From Rhodobacterales bacterium HKCCSP123 (GTDB lineage Bacteria > Pseudomonadota > Alphaproteobacteria > Rhodobacterales > Rhodobacteraceae): DNA of 60,621 nt. The notes below the pieces were generated by a model, which saw only the letters and a list, made by a program, of their open reading frames with translations, did no database searches and had not been told where the DNA came from. The position numbers and the translations under genes are program-made. The stretch spans positions 1 to 60,621 of the forward strand of contig WVSO01000014.1 in the NCBI GenBank assembly GCA_015689745.1, written 5' to 3'. Below, piece after piece: positions 1-7,505 of the stretch. Within the stretch, counting starts at the first letter, position 1. Every line of letters starts with the position of its first letter.

Positions 1-1
1 T

Positions 2-1315
2 CCCGAGGCGGACGGCGGCGGCAAGCTGTCGGACCTCGACGCCGACACGGTCGAGGAGATCGCCGCCGACATGGCCCGGCCCACGCGGATGAACCGGCTC
101 TTGCAGGGCGACGTGGGGGCGGGCAAGACGCTGGTGGCGTTCATGGCGCTGCTGGTCGCGGTCGAGGCGGGCGGGCAGGGCGTGCTGATGGCGCCGACCT
201 CGATCCTTGCCGGGCAGCATCACGCGAACCTCAGGCCGCTGGCCGAGGCCGCGGGCGTGGTGATCGAGATGCTGACGGGTGCCGACAAGGGCGCGGAGCG
301 GCGCGCGAAACTGGCGGCGCTCCGGCGCGGCGACATCCACATCCTCGTGGGCACCCATGCCGTCTTCATGGATGACGTGGAATTCGGCGACCTGCGCCTT
401 GCCATCGTCGACGAACAGCACCGCTTCGGCGTGCGCCAGCGCATCCGGCTGGGCGAGAAGGGGCAGGGGGCGGATGTGCTGGTGATGACGGCGACGCCCA
501 TTCCGCGCACCCTCAGCCTCGCCACCTATGGCGACATGGACGTGAGCGTGCTGGACGAGAAGCCGCCGGGGCGCACGCCGGTGACCACGGCGCTGGTTTC
601 GGCGGGGCGGATGGACGAGGTGGTGGACCACCTGCGCCGCGCCCTCGCCGAGGGTCGGCAGGCCTACTGGGTCTGTCCCCTGGTCGAGGAAAGCGAGAGT
701 TTCGACGCGGTGGCCGCCGAGGAGCGGTTCAAGATGCTGCGCGCGGCGCTCGGCGAGGGGGTGGTGGGGCTGGTCCACGGGCAGTTGCCCCCCGACGAGA
801 AGACCGCCGCGATGGCGCGCTTCGCCCGCGGCGACACGCGGGTGCTGGTGGCGACGACCGTGATCGAGGTGGGCGTGGACGTGCCCAACGCCTCGATCAT
901 GGTGATCGAGCAGGCCGAGATTTTCGGGCTGGCGCAGCTGCACCAGCTCAGGGGGCGCGTGGGGCGCGGCGCGGCGGCCTCGACCTGCCTGCTGATGTAC
1001 CGCCCGCCACTGGGCGAGACCGCGCGGCGGCGGCTGATGGTGTTGCGCGACACCGAGGACGGCTTCCGCATCGCCGAGGAGGACCTCGCGATCCGCGGCG
1101 CGGGCGACCTGATCGGCACCGCGCAATCGGGCCTGCCGCGGTTCCGGATCGCCGACCTCGAAGGGCAGACCGGGCTGATGGCGCTGGCTCAGACCGCGGC
1201 CCGGGCGCTTCTGGCGCGCGATCCCGGCCTCGAGGGGCCGCAGGGCAGCTCGGCGCGCGTCCTCCTGTGGCTGTTGGAGCAGGACAAGGCGATCCGCCTG
1301 ATTTCGGCGGGCTGA
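2..1315 (+). CDS. recG: ATP-dependent DNA helicase RecG, 3' part
   Basis: This is the superfamily 2 helicase that remodels stalled replication forks and Holliday junctions. The reading frame is open from base 2, so the gene begins outside the window; the wedge domain and the start of the helicase core are missing. Visible motifs in order are Walker A (GDVGAGKT, near 108–131), the DEQH box followed by RFGVRQR (near 410–435), the TATPIPRTL motif III region, and the QLRGRVGRG motif VI near 945–970. The C-terminus ends in a normal stop. Identification is firm; only the start is unknown. A small membrane-protein gene follows on the same strand. Confidence 0.96.
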   Translation, partial: PEADGGGKLSDLDADTVEEIAADMARPTRMNRLLQGDVGAGKTLVAFMALLVAVEAGGQGVLMAPTSILAGQHHANLRPLAEAAGVVIEMLTGADKGAERRAKLAALRRGDIHILVGTHAVFMDDVEFGDLRLAIVDEQHRFGVRQRIRLGEKGQGADVLVMTATPIPRTLSLATYGDMDVSVLDEKPPGRTPVTTALVSAGRMDEVVDHLRRALAEGRQAYWVCPLVEESESFDAVAAEERFKMLRAALGEGVVGLVHGQLPPDEKTAAMARFARGDTRVLVATTVIEVGVDVPNASIMVIEQAEIFGLAQLHQLRGRVGRGAAASTCLLMYRPPLGETARRRLMVLRDTEDGFRIAEEDLAIRGAGDLIGTAQSGLPRFRIADLEGQTGLMALAQTAARALLARDPGLEGPQGSSARVLLWLLEQDKAIRLISAG

Positions 1316-1411
1316 CGCGTTTTGTTCGCAGATGTTCTTAAAAAGTTCTGGACAGGTCGCCCGGAAAATGAGAACAAAGCGTTAACACGCAGATCAGAGG
1401 AGGCCCCGGCC

Positions 1412-1531
1412 ATGACCCGCATCGCTGACATCCTGACCCGCTCCCGCGACACGATCCTGTCGGACGCGCTGGGTGTTCTGGCGCTGGCGGGATTCACGCT
1501 GGGCCTGCTGCACCTGCCCGGGCTGGTCTGA
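1412..1531 (+). CDS. Small single-span membrane protein (39 aa), unknown
   Basis: A 39-residue ORF begins at an ATG preceded by a good ribosome binding site (agaggagg about 10 bases upstream). It has an N-terminal polar stretch (MTRIADILTRSRDTILSDA) and then one hydrophobic segment to the C-terminus (ALGVLALAGFTLGLLHLPGLV). The frame is open further upstream to a TTG at 1322, but the Shine-Dalgarno sequence favours 1412. It lies about 95 bases after recG and before a strong terminator, so it may be the last gene of that transcript. I do not recognise a family. The ribosome binding site and hydrophobic segment make it credible, but its function is unknown. Confidence 0.55.
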   Translation: MTRIADILTRSRDTILSDALGVLALAGFTLGLLHLPGLV

Positions 1532-1661
1532 GCTTCACCTTTCTGCCTGCGGTCCGGCAGGGCCTTCGGCGCGGTGTCTGTCCCCAACCTTCCCGCGCCG
1601 ATCCACTGCCCCCGCCCGGTTTGCCTCCCGGGCCCGGCCTTGCCGACGGACACGCTGACTG

Positions 1662-1697
1662 CCGCCGCCTCCTCCCACGGAGCGCGGCGGTTTTTTT
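1662..1697 (+). terminator. Rho-independent terminator after recG/small membrane gene
   Basis: CCGCCGC (1662–1668) pairs with GCGGCGG (1684–1690) and is followed directly by seven T. It lies downstream of the small membrane-protein gene on the same strand. Confidence 0.8.
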
Positions 1698-1714
1698 GTC
1701 CCTGACGGGACCCG

Positions 1715-1736
1715 GCAGGATTTTGGAAAATCCTGC
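1715..1736. repeat. Perfect 22-bp palindrome in the intergenic gap
   Basis: GCAGGATTTT, two bases (GG), then AAAATCCTGC forms a perfect dyad. It lies between the recG-side terminator and the 32-bp repeat array. It may act as a terminator for the minus-strand iron-sulfur scaffold gene or as an extragenic palindrome. The rest of 1532–1771 shows no gene. Confidence 0.5.
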
Positions 1737-1771
1737 GGGCGCCCGTGGCGGGCGGCAGGACAGCGGCCCTG

Positions 1772-1883
1772 GGTCAGGCGCAGGCGGCATCTGGATTGCC
1801 TGCGGTCAGGCGCAGGGGGTATCTGGATTGCCTGCGGTCAGGCGCAGGGAGTATCCGGATTGCCTGCGGTCAGGCGCAGGCGG
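1772..1883. repeat. 32-bp tandem repeat, three full copies plus a partial, each with a hairpin
   Basis: Full units lie at 1772–1803, 1804–1835 and 1836–1867, with a partial fourth copy from 1868. Units differ at only a few positions. On the minus strand the array contains CCTGCG-CCTGAC-CGCAGG, a 6-bp stem with a 6-base loop. The stop codon and last codons of the minus-strand scaffold gene (stop at 1870–1872) lie inside the fourth copy, so the array looks like repeated duplication of the gene's 3' end. Confidence 0.85.
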
Positions 1884-2322
1884 CGCGCTCGGCCTCCTGC
1901 ATCGCCTCGGCGGTCGCGTCCAGCGACAGCAGGATCGAGGCGTGGCGGTTGCGGTACTCGCGCGCGGGTTCCAGCACCTCGTAACCGTGGAAGGGCGCGC
2001 CGGGGGGCTCGCCCCCGTCCTTCAGCATGGCGCGGAGCGCGTCCCGCGCGGCCTCGACCTCGGCGCGGCTGCGGCCGATGATGTCGGCGCCCATCAGCGC
2101 AGCCGAGGCCTGTCCAAGGGCGCAGGCCTTCACGTCCTGGGCGAAGCGGGTGATGCGCCCATCCTCCATGTCGAGATCCACCGTCACGGTCGACCCGCAA
2201 AGCGGCGCGCGCTTCTTCACGCTGGCGTGCGGGTGTTCCAGCCGCCCGCGATGCGGGATATCGGCCGCGAGCGCGAGGATGCGCTGCGAGTAGAGCTTGA
2301 TCAGGTCACTGTCGGTGGACAT
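1870..2322 (-). CDS. Iron-sulfur cluster assembly scaffold protein, IscU/NifU-N family
   Basis: A 150-residue protein of the IscU/SufU/NifU N-terminal family (COG0822 type), which assembles iron-sulfur clusters for transfer to apoproteins. Two of the three canonical cysteine regions are visible: PLCGSTVTVDL (canonical form has CGD) and KACALGQASAALMGAD. In the third region, where the family normally has KCA, the sequence reads RNRHASILLSL, so histidine appears to replace the third cysteine. The chosen ATG at 2322 has GGAGG a few bases upstream; longer versions have no such support. It is transcribed divergently from hisI, about 70 bases away. Family assignment is good; whether it is a full scaffold is uncertain given the ligand changes. 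Confidence 0.8.
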   Translation of the reverse strand: MSTDSDLIKLYSQRILALAADIPHRGRLEHPHASVKKRAPLCGSTVTVDLDMEDGRITRFAQDVKACALGQASAALMGADIIGRSRAEVEAARDALRAMLKDGGEPPGAPFHGYEVLEPAREYRNRHASILLSLDATAEAMQEAERAACA

Positions 2323-2389
2323 GAGGTTTGCCTCCGGTCGGTCTGGCCTATAGGTAGCCGCGACGCCCCGATTTGCAAAGAGCCCGCCC

Positions 2390-2749
2390 ATGCCCGCCTT
2401 CGACCCCGCGACGCTGCGCTACGACGCCACTGGCCTGATCCCCTGCATCGCGCAGGAGGCGGCGACGGGCGAGGTGCTGATGATGGCCTGGATGAGCGCC
2501 GAGGCGGTCGCGCGCACGCTGGAGACGGGGCGCGTGACCTATTGGAGCCGGTCGCGGTCTGCCTTCTGGGTGAAGGGCGAAAGCTCGGGCCATGTGCAGG
2601 AGCTGGTGGAGTTGCGCGTCGATTGCGACCGGGATTGCCTGCTGGCCATCGTGCGCCAGACGGGGCCTGCCTGCCATACGAACCGGCGGGTGTGTTTCTA
2701 CACCGCGGTGCGGGACGGGCAGGAGGTTGAACTGATGTCGCCCGAGTGA
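2390..2749 (+). CDS. hisI: Phosphoribosyl-AMP cyclohydrolase
   Basis: Catalyses ring opening of phosphoribosyl-AMP, the third step of histidine biosynthesis, in the cytoplasm. The 119-residue length matches the stand-alone HisI form without a HisE domain. Visible family features are VLMMAWMSAEAVARTLETG, the TYWSRSR stretch, GESSGHVQ, and the metal-binding cysteine block VDCDRDCLLAIVRQTGPACHT with a final RRVCFY. Other his genes are not adjacent. Confidence 0.95.
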   Translation: MPAFDPATLRYDATGLIPCIAQEAATGEVLMMAWMSAEAVARTLETGRVTYWSRSRSAFWVKGESSGHVQELVELRVDCDRDCLLAIVRQTGPACHTNRRVCFYTAVRDGQEVELMSPE

Positions 2750-2788
2750 GCGGCCGGTCGCCATGCGTATTTGTGGAAAGATGAAGGC

Positions 2789-3643
2789 TCAGAGGCCGAC
2801 CATGCGGCGGATCTCCGGCGGGGGGACGCCCTCGGCCCGGTAGAGGCGGATCGCGCGGGCGTCGTCGCGCTTTGCAAGCCGCTTGCCCTGCTCGTCGCGG
2901 ATCAGGCGGTGGTGGTGGTAAAGGGGCGTGGGCAGGTCGAGGAGGCGCTGGAGGATGACGTGGATGCGCGTCGCCTCGAAGAGGTCCTCGCCGCGGGTGA
3001 CATGGGTGATCCGCTGCTCCGCGTCATCGACCACCACGGACAGGTGGTAGGAGGTGCCCATGTCGCGGCGCGCGAGCACGATGTCGCCGATCTCGGCGCA
3101 GGCCGTGGCGGGGTCGATGGGGATCCGGCCTGCATGGGCGGGGCCGGTTTCCTCGAACCAAGGGGCGGGGCCGAGGCGTGCCATGGCCCGGCCCATGTCG
3201 AGGCGCAGATGCGCCGTTTCGGGCCGCGGGCCGGTCGGTGGCGTGGCGGGGCGGCAGGTGCCGGGATAGACGGGGCCGTCGGGGCCCATCGCTGGCCCGG
3301 CGCCCTCCTGCGGGGCCGCCAGAGCCTCGGCGATGTCGCGGCGGCTGCATGTGCAGGGGTAGAGGAGGCCCGTGTCCCAGAGCCGGTCGAGCGCGGCTTC
3401 GTAGCTGTCCATCCGCTCGGACTGGCGCATCACGGGGCCATCCCAGGCAAGGCCGAGCCAGGCGAGATCCTCGAGGATCAGCGCCTCCCACTCCGGGCGG
3501 GCCCGGGCGCGGTCGATATCCTCGATCCGCAGGAGGAACGCGCCACCCCCGGTCCGCGCCATGTCATGCGCGAGGATCGCCGAGTAGGCGTGGCCGAGAT
3601 GCAGGGGGCCCGTGGGCGAAGGCGCGAAACGGGTGCGGATCAT
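2789..3643 (-). CDS. gluQ: Glutamyl-Q tRNA(Asp) synthetase
   Basis: A truncated glutamyl-tRNA synthetase paralogue that attaches glutamate to queuosine at position 34 of tRNA-Asp. The 284-residue protein starts with the class I signature FAPSPTGPLHLGH (HIGH box) and ends with a KMSKS-like KRLAKRDDA. It lacks the anticodon-binding domain of full GluRS, as expected. Zinc-site candidates are YPCTCSRRD and YPGTCR. The next gene on the same strand, upstream of it, is the methyltransferase, with only 6 bases between them. Confidence 0.93.
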   Translation of the reverse strand: MIRTRFAPSPTGPLHLGHAYSAILAHDMARTGGGAFLLRIEDIDRARARPEWEALILEDLAWLGLAWDGPVMRQSERMDSYEAALDRLWDTGLLYPCTCSRRDIAEALAAPQEGAGPAMGPDGPVYPGTCRPATPPTGPRPETAHLRLDMGRAMARLGPAPWFEETGPAHAGRIPIDPATACAEIGDIVLARRDMGTSYHLSVVVDDAEQRITHVTRGEDLFEATRIHVILQRLLDLPTPLYHHHRLIRDEQGKRLAKRDDARAIRLYRAEGVPPPEIRRMVGL

Positions 3644-3649
3644 GCGGCC

Positions 3650-4264
3650 CTATCGCTTGCGGAACACGTAGACGGTCGAGCCCATGTCCTTGGCCGTCAG
3701 GTGCGGGCCGTAGGCCTCGGACAGGAGGTCGGCCCGGGTCGACGCGGCGGCGAGCGCGGCCATGTAGCGGGCATCGGCCAGGGTCGCGTCATTGTAGCTG
3801 AGCGCGAGGTGCCCGCCCGCGGCCAGGGCCCCGAGCAGCCGGTCCAGCGTCTCGGGCGGGGCGGCGCCGAGGCTGACCACGCCGATGGCGGCGATCGCCG
3901 CGTAGCCGGGGGCGGGCGCGTCGCCCGGTTCGCTGAGCGAGAGCGTGCGGTAGAGGCCGAGGGAGCGGGCGATCGCGAGCATCTCGGGCGTGATGTCGGT
4001 GCCGTCGATGGTGGTAAACCCCTCGGCGGCAAGCGCCTTGCCCGAAAGCCCCGTGCCGCAGCCGAAATCCAGGATCGGGGCGGCCAGGTCTTCGCTGGCC
4101 GCGGCCAACGCCCTGGCGAGGCGGGCAGGTGTCCGGTAGCCCGCGCCGGTCACGTCGGCGTCGTACGCCTTGGCCCAGCCGGAATAAAGCGCGCGGGTCT
4201 CTTCGACGCTGCGGGGTTTCCACAGCTGGGTGTCGAGCGTGCTGCCCTGGGGATCGTCGGTCAT
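3650..4264 (-). CDS. Class I SAM-dependent methyltransferase, substrate unknown
   Basis: A 204-residue Rossmann-fold methyltransferase. SAM-binding motif I is ILDFGCGTGLSGKAL, followed by the acidic DGTDITPEMLAIAR motif II region and a later LALSYND motif. The N-terminal WKPRSVEETRALYSGWAKAYDADV resembles the Williams–Beuren/Mg-protoporphyrin-like small methyltransferase group. It sits in a minus-strand run trmFO–methyltransferase–gluQ with close spacing. Both neighbours modify tRNA, which hints at but does not prove an RNA substrate. Confidence 0.85.
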   Translation of the reverse strand: MTDDPQGSTLDTQLWKPRSVEETRALYSGWAKAYDADVTGAGYRTPARLARALAAASEDLAAPILDFGCGTGLSGKALAAEGFTTIDGTDITPEMLAIARSLGLYRTLSLSEPGDAPAPGYAAIAAIGVVSLGAAPPETLDRLLGALAAGGHLALSYNDATLADARYMAALAAASTRADLLSEAYGPHLTAKDMGSTVYVFRKR

Positions 4265-4302
4265 GGTGTCAGGCTATCGCGGGGTCTTCGCCCGCGTCCA
4301 GA

Positions 4303-5661
4303 TCATTCCGCGGCGGCGGCGGGACGGCCCAGCCAGCCCGACCAGGCGGATTTGGCGCGGTCGGTGTAGGCCTTGTAGCGGTCCTTGCGCCCGCGGCGGC
4401 CGGCCTTGAGGCCCTCGACGGGCGGGAAAAGGCCGAAATTCACGTTCATCGGCTGGAAGGTCTTTGCCTCGGCCCCGCCGGTGATGTGGTGGATCAGAGC
4501 GCCCATCGCGGTGACCTGCGGCACGGGCGGCAGCGTTTGGCCGCGTAGTTCGGCCGCAGCGAGACGCCCGGCAAGCAGGCCCATCGCGGCCGATTCCACG
4601 TAGCCCTCGACGCCGGTGATCTGGCCCGCGAAGCGGATATGCGGCTTCGACCGAAGACGCATCTGGTCGTCGAGCAGGGTGGGCGAGTTGATGAAGGTGT
4701 TGCGGTGGATGCCGCCGAGCCGCGCGAAACTTGCCTCCTGCAATCCGGGAATCATCCGGAAAACAGCAGTTTGCGCGCCGTACTTCATCTTGGTCTGGAA
4801 GCCCACGATGTTGTAGAGCGTCCCCAGCGCGTTGTCGCGGCGCAGCTGGACGACGGCCCAGGGCTTCACGTCGGGCTGGTGCGGGTTCGTGAGGCCGACG
4901 GGCTTCATCGGCCCGTGGCGCAGCGTCTCGCGGCCGCGTTCGGCCATGACCTCGATCGGCAGGCAGCCGTCGAAATAGCCAGCGGTCTCGCCCTCGTGGA
5001 ACTCGGTCTTCTCGGCGGTGAGAAGCGCGTCGATGAAGGCCTCGTACTCGTCGCGGGTCATCGGGCAATTGATGTAGGCGCGCTGTTCCTCGAGCGTCTC
5101 GCCCTTGTCGTAGCGCGACTGTTCCCAGGCGACGGTCATGTCGATCGTGTCGGCATAGACGATGGGGGCGATGGCGTCGAAGAAGGCGAGGCTCTCCTGC
5201 CCGGTCTCGGCGGCGATGGCGGCGGCGAGCGCGCCCGAGGTGAGCGGGCCGGTGGCGATGATCGTCGGGCCGTCTTCGGGCAGCGCGGTGATCTCGCCGG
5301 TGCGGATCTCGACATTCGGGTGCGCCTGCAGGCGCGCGGTGACGGACTCGGCGAAGGGGTCGCGGTCCACGGCGAGCGCGCCGCCCGCGGGCAGGCGGTG
5401 GCGGTCCGCCATTTCCATGATGAGAGAGCCCGCGGCCCGCATCTCCCAATGCAGGAGGCCGACGGCGTTCTGTTCGTCGTCATCCGACCGGAAGGAGTTC
5501 GAACAGACCATCTCGGCGAGCGAGCCGGTGCGGTGGGCGAAGGTGCCGACCTCGGGCCGCATCTCGTGCAGGATGACGCGCGCGCCGGCTTCGGCCGCCT
5601 GCCAGGCGGCCTCGGACCCGGCCATGCCGCCGCCGATGATGTGAATGGCTCGATCGCTCAT
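4303..5661 (-). CDS. trmFO: Folate-dependent tRNA (uracil-54-C5) methyltransferase TrmFO
   Basis: A flavoprotein that makes ribothymidine at position 54 of tRNA using methylenetetrahydrofolate. The 452-residue product begins with the FAD dinucleotide motif [16 protein letters not shown]. It contains the family motif [10 protein letters not shown] and [10 protein letters not shown]-like and [13 protein letters not shown] segments, then a GidA-like C-terminal half. The ATG at 5661 puts the FAD motif at residue 6, as is usual; the frame is open further upstream without a better start. Confidence 0.95.
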   Translation of the reverse strand: MSDRAIHIIGGGMAGSEAAWQAAEAGARVILHEMRPEVGTFAHRTGSLAEMVCSNSFRSDDDEQNAVGLLHWEMRAAGSLIMEMADRHRLPAGGALAVDRDPFAESVTARLQAHPNVEIRTGEITALPEDGPTIIATGPLTSGALAAAIAAETGQESLAFFDAIAPIVYADTIDMTVAWEQSRYDKGETLEEQRAYINCPMTRDEYEAFIDALLTAEKTEFHEGETAGYFDGCLPIEVMAERGRETLRHGPMKPVGLTNPHQPDVKPWAVVQLRRDNALGTLYNIVGFQTKMKYGAQTAVFRMIPGLQEASFARLGGIHRNTFINSPTLLDDQMRLRSKPHIRFAGQITGVEGYVESAAMGLLAGRLAAAELRGQTLPPVPQVTAMGALIHHITGGAEAKTFQPMNVNFGLFPPVEGLKAGRRGRKDRYKAYTDRAKSAWSGWLGRPAAAAE

Positions 5662-5704
5662 GCGGCCGGGATACGGAACTCGGCCCGGCCGCACAAGGGC
5701 AGGC

Positions 5705-6406
5705 TTACCAACCGTCGGTGATGGCCATGTAATCGCGGCGGGTGAAGACGGCACCGCCCCCGAGGTCGAAGCCCAAGGTCAGCGACACCAGATTGCGGGT
5801 GTAGTTGCCGTCCCGGAGCTGGCCGACGCGCCCCTCGAAGAAGGCGCCGTTGTTCAAGCTGTAACGTGCGCCGATCGTGTAGTGGCCCCAGGTGCCGCCG
5901 CCGAAGCGCGCATAGTTCCACGCTTCGGTCGATGCGAGGACCTCGAGGCTGTCGGTCATCTCGTAGGAGGTCAGAACGCCGAAATAGGTCTCGTCGGGAT
6001 TGTTCGCGACGCTGTAGCGTCCGACATAGGCTTCGAGGGACCAGGCGTCGGTTTCATAGAGCGCCTCGAGACCGAAAAACCGGGCTCCGGACCGGAGCCA
6101 TTCCCAATCATCACGGCCTGCGAACACGCCGACGGTCAGGTCGGAATTGACGGCATAATATCCGTGCAAGGCCAGGCCATGCCCGGAGTCGCCGTCATCG
6201 TATGTCATCGCATAGGCATCGACCTGCACACCGAACCCGCCGCCGAGACCGTAGGAGAGACGACCTTCGACGCTCGCGACGCTGTAGTCTCGATCAACGG
6301 AGTCGTTGTTTTCCAGAAGGATGCTTGCGCCGTCGAAACCCTGCGCCAAGGCGCTCGAGGCAGTGAGAAGGGCCGCGAAAACGGCGGCTGCGGATGTGTG
6401 TTTCAT
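5705..6406 (-). CDS. Outer-membrane beta-barrel-like protein, exported
   Basis: A 233-residue protein with a classic signal peptide ([21 protein letters not shown], cleavage before QGFDG). The mature part alternates short aromatic and polar beta strands (for example [29 protein letters not shown]-type stretches) and ends in an aromatic residue (ITDGW). This suggests a small outer-membrane barrel. I do not recognise a specific family. The start at 6406 is set by the signal peptide. Confidence 0.65.
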   Translation of the reverse strand: MKHTSAAAVFAALLTASSALAQGFDGASILLENNDSVDRDYSVASVEGRLSYGLGGGFGVQVDAYAMTYDDGDSGHGLALHGYYAVNSDLTVGVFAGRDDWEWLRSGARFFGLEALYETDAWSLEAYVGRYSVANNPDETYFGVLTSYEMTDSLEVLASTEAWNYARFGGGTWGHYTIGARYSLNNGAFFEGRVGQLRDGNYTRNLVSLTLGFDLGGGAVFTRRDYMAITDGW

Positions 6407-6502
6407 TACTCTGTCACTCGTGAATGCTTGCACTACACCGCCCAGAAAGGACGCATGAGAGTGGCCGAGGTCAACCAGGGTCAGGGTGCGGCCTGCCAAT
6501 GG

Positions 6503-6534
6503 AAAAGGCTGTGTTGTCCATGGACAACACAGCC
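6503..6534 (-). terminator. Rho-independent terminator of the DoxX-like gene
   Basis: The 28-bp stretch 6507–6534 is a perfect palindrome: a 12-bp stem (GGCTGTGTTGTC / GACAACACAGCC) around CATG. On the minus strand it is followed by TTTTCC. It lies just downstream of the minus-strand gene ending at 6563. Confidence 0.8.
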
Positions 6535-6562
6535 CGTCACGCGTGATGGCCCCGGACGCGCC

Positions 6563-7189
6563 CTAGTTCCAGGCGTAGTCTTCGGCGAAGATGTTGTCCG
6601 TTGCCTCGTCGTGGTCGCGCTGCGGGGCCGGCTCCCGGCGGGTCGCCGTGGTGTCAGGCTCGGCATCCGCCACGGGTCTCGCATAGGCCTTGAGCGCGGC
6701 GAGGTTCATCGCCGGCGCAGGGCGGGGTGCCCGGGGCGTGATGATCACGCGGGCCGCCGCGTTGATGCGGCGTGGCGAAATGCTGCGGCTGAACAGGCGG
6801 CGGCGACGGCGGGTGCCGACCTTCGGTTCGGAATAGGTCAGAAGGAGGGCGGCGATCAGGGCAAGATCGCGCCAGAAGGACCCGAGCTCCTCCTCGACAC
6901 CCAGTTCCACCATGGCGAGATAGCTGGCGTAGAAGGTCATCAGCGCGATGATCAGCGCGGCGGCGCGGGTCGAGACGCCCGTCATCACCATGAACGACAG
7001 GATGAAGACGATTGCGGCCGCCGTGGCCCCGTCGAAGGGTGCGGGCAGGATCGGGGAGAACAGGGCGCCCAGGTCGGTGCCCGGAATGATCTGCAGCGCG
7101 ACGGCAAGGAAGTAGGATGCAATCAAGATCCGCAGCGTGGTTTGCGCGGTGGTGTTGAATGCGACGTGTGTGGCAGATCCCTGTGACAT
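6563..7189 (-). CDS. DoxX-like four-span membrane protein with long C-terminal tail
   Basis: A 208-residue product from the ATG at 7189 (AAGGACC precedes it). Roughly residues 20–115 hold four hydrophobic segments (around LRILIASYFLAVALQI, AAAIVFILSFMVMTG, AALIIALMTFYASYLAM and LALIAALLLTY) in the DoxX arrangement. From about residue 122 there is an arginine-rich cytoplasmic tail (GTRRRRRLFSR), followed by a proline/arginine-rich low-complexity region. DoxX relatives are associated with redox or sulfur metabolism, but no specific role can be read here. It has its own terminator and a palindrome about 75 bases upstream. Confidence 0.6.
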   Translation of the reverse strand: MSQGSATHVAFNTTAQTTLRILIASYFLAVALQIIPGTDLGALFSPILPAPFDGATAAAIVFILSFMVMTGVSTRAAALIIALMTFYASYLAMVELGVEEELGSFWRDLALIAALLLTYSEPKVGTRRRRRLFSRSISPRRINAAARVIITPRAPRPAPAMNLAALKAYARPVADAEPDTTATRREPAPQRDHDEATDNIFAEDYAWN

Positions 7190-7261
7190 GACCGGTGGTC
7201 CTTTTGAACTGGCAGCTTCGCTCCCCCTCCAGGCCAGAGCAGGTGGCCTCGGCGAGACGGC

Positions 7262-7273
7262 GTCACATGTGAC
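7262..7273. promoter_or_regulatory. 12-bp palindrome upstream of the DoxX-like gene
   Basis: GTCACATGTGAC is a perfect dyad 73–84 bases upstream of the ATG at 7189, in the 316-base gap after gyrA. This is a plausible repressor or activator site; the factor is unknown. The rest of the gap (7274–7505) contains two loosely similar direct repeats of TGTGGCC…GGGCAG near 7330–7370 and no gene. Confidence 0.35.
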
Positions 7274-7505
7274 CTGACACGCCGATTGGGAGCGATTCCG
7301 GGGTGAAATCGTGAGAATGTCAGCGTGTTTTTGTGGCCTGTTCTGGGCAGATGTGGCCAGAATCGGGCAGGCTCTGCCCAATTGCGGCGTTCATCGGCGG
7401 GGGAGGGCGACACGCGGCGGCAGGATCCCCGTTTCGGGGCGCGGTGCGACATGCGGCCGGCCCGGCCCGGCCCCCCACCGGGGATCGGTGCGGGCACCCG
7501 TTCCG

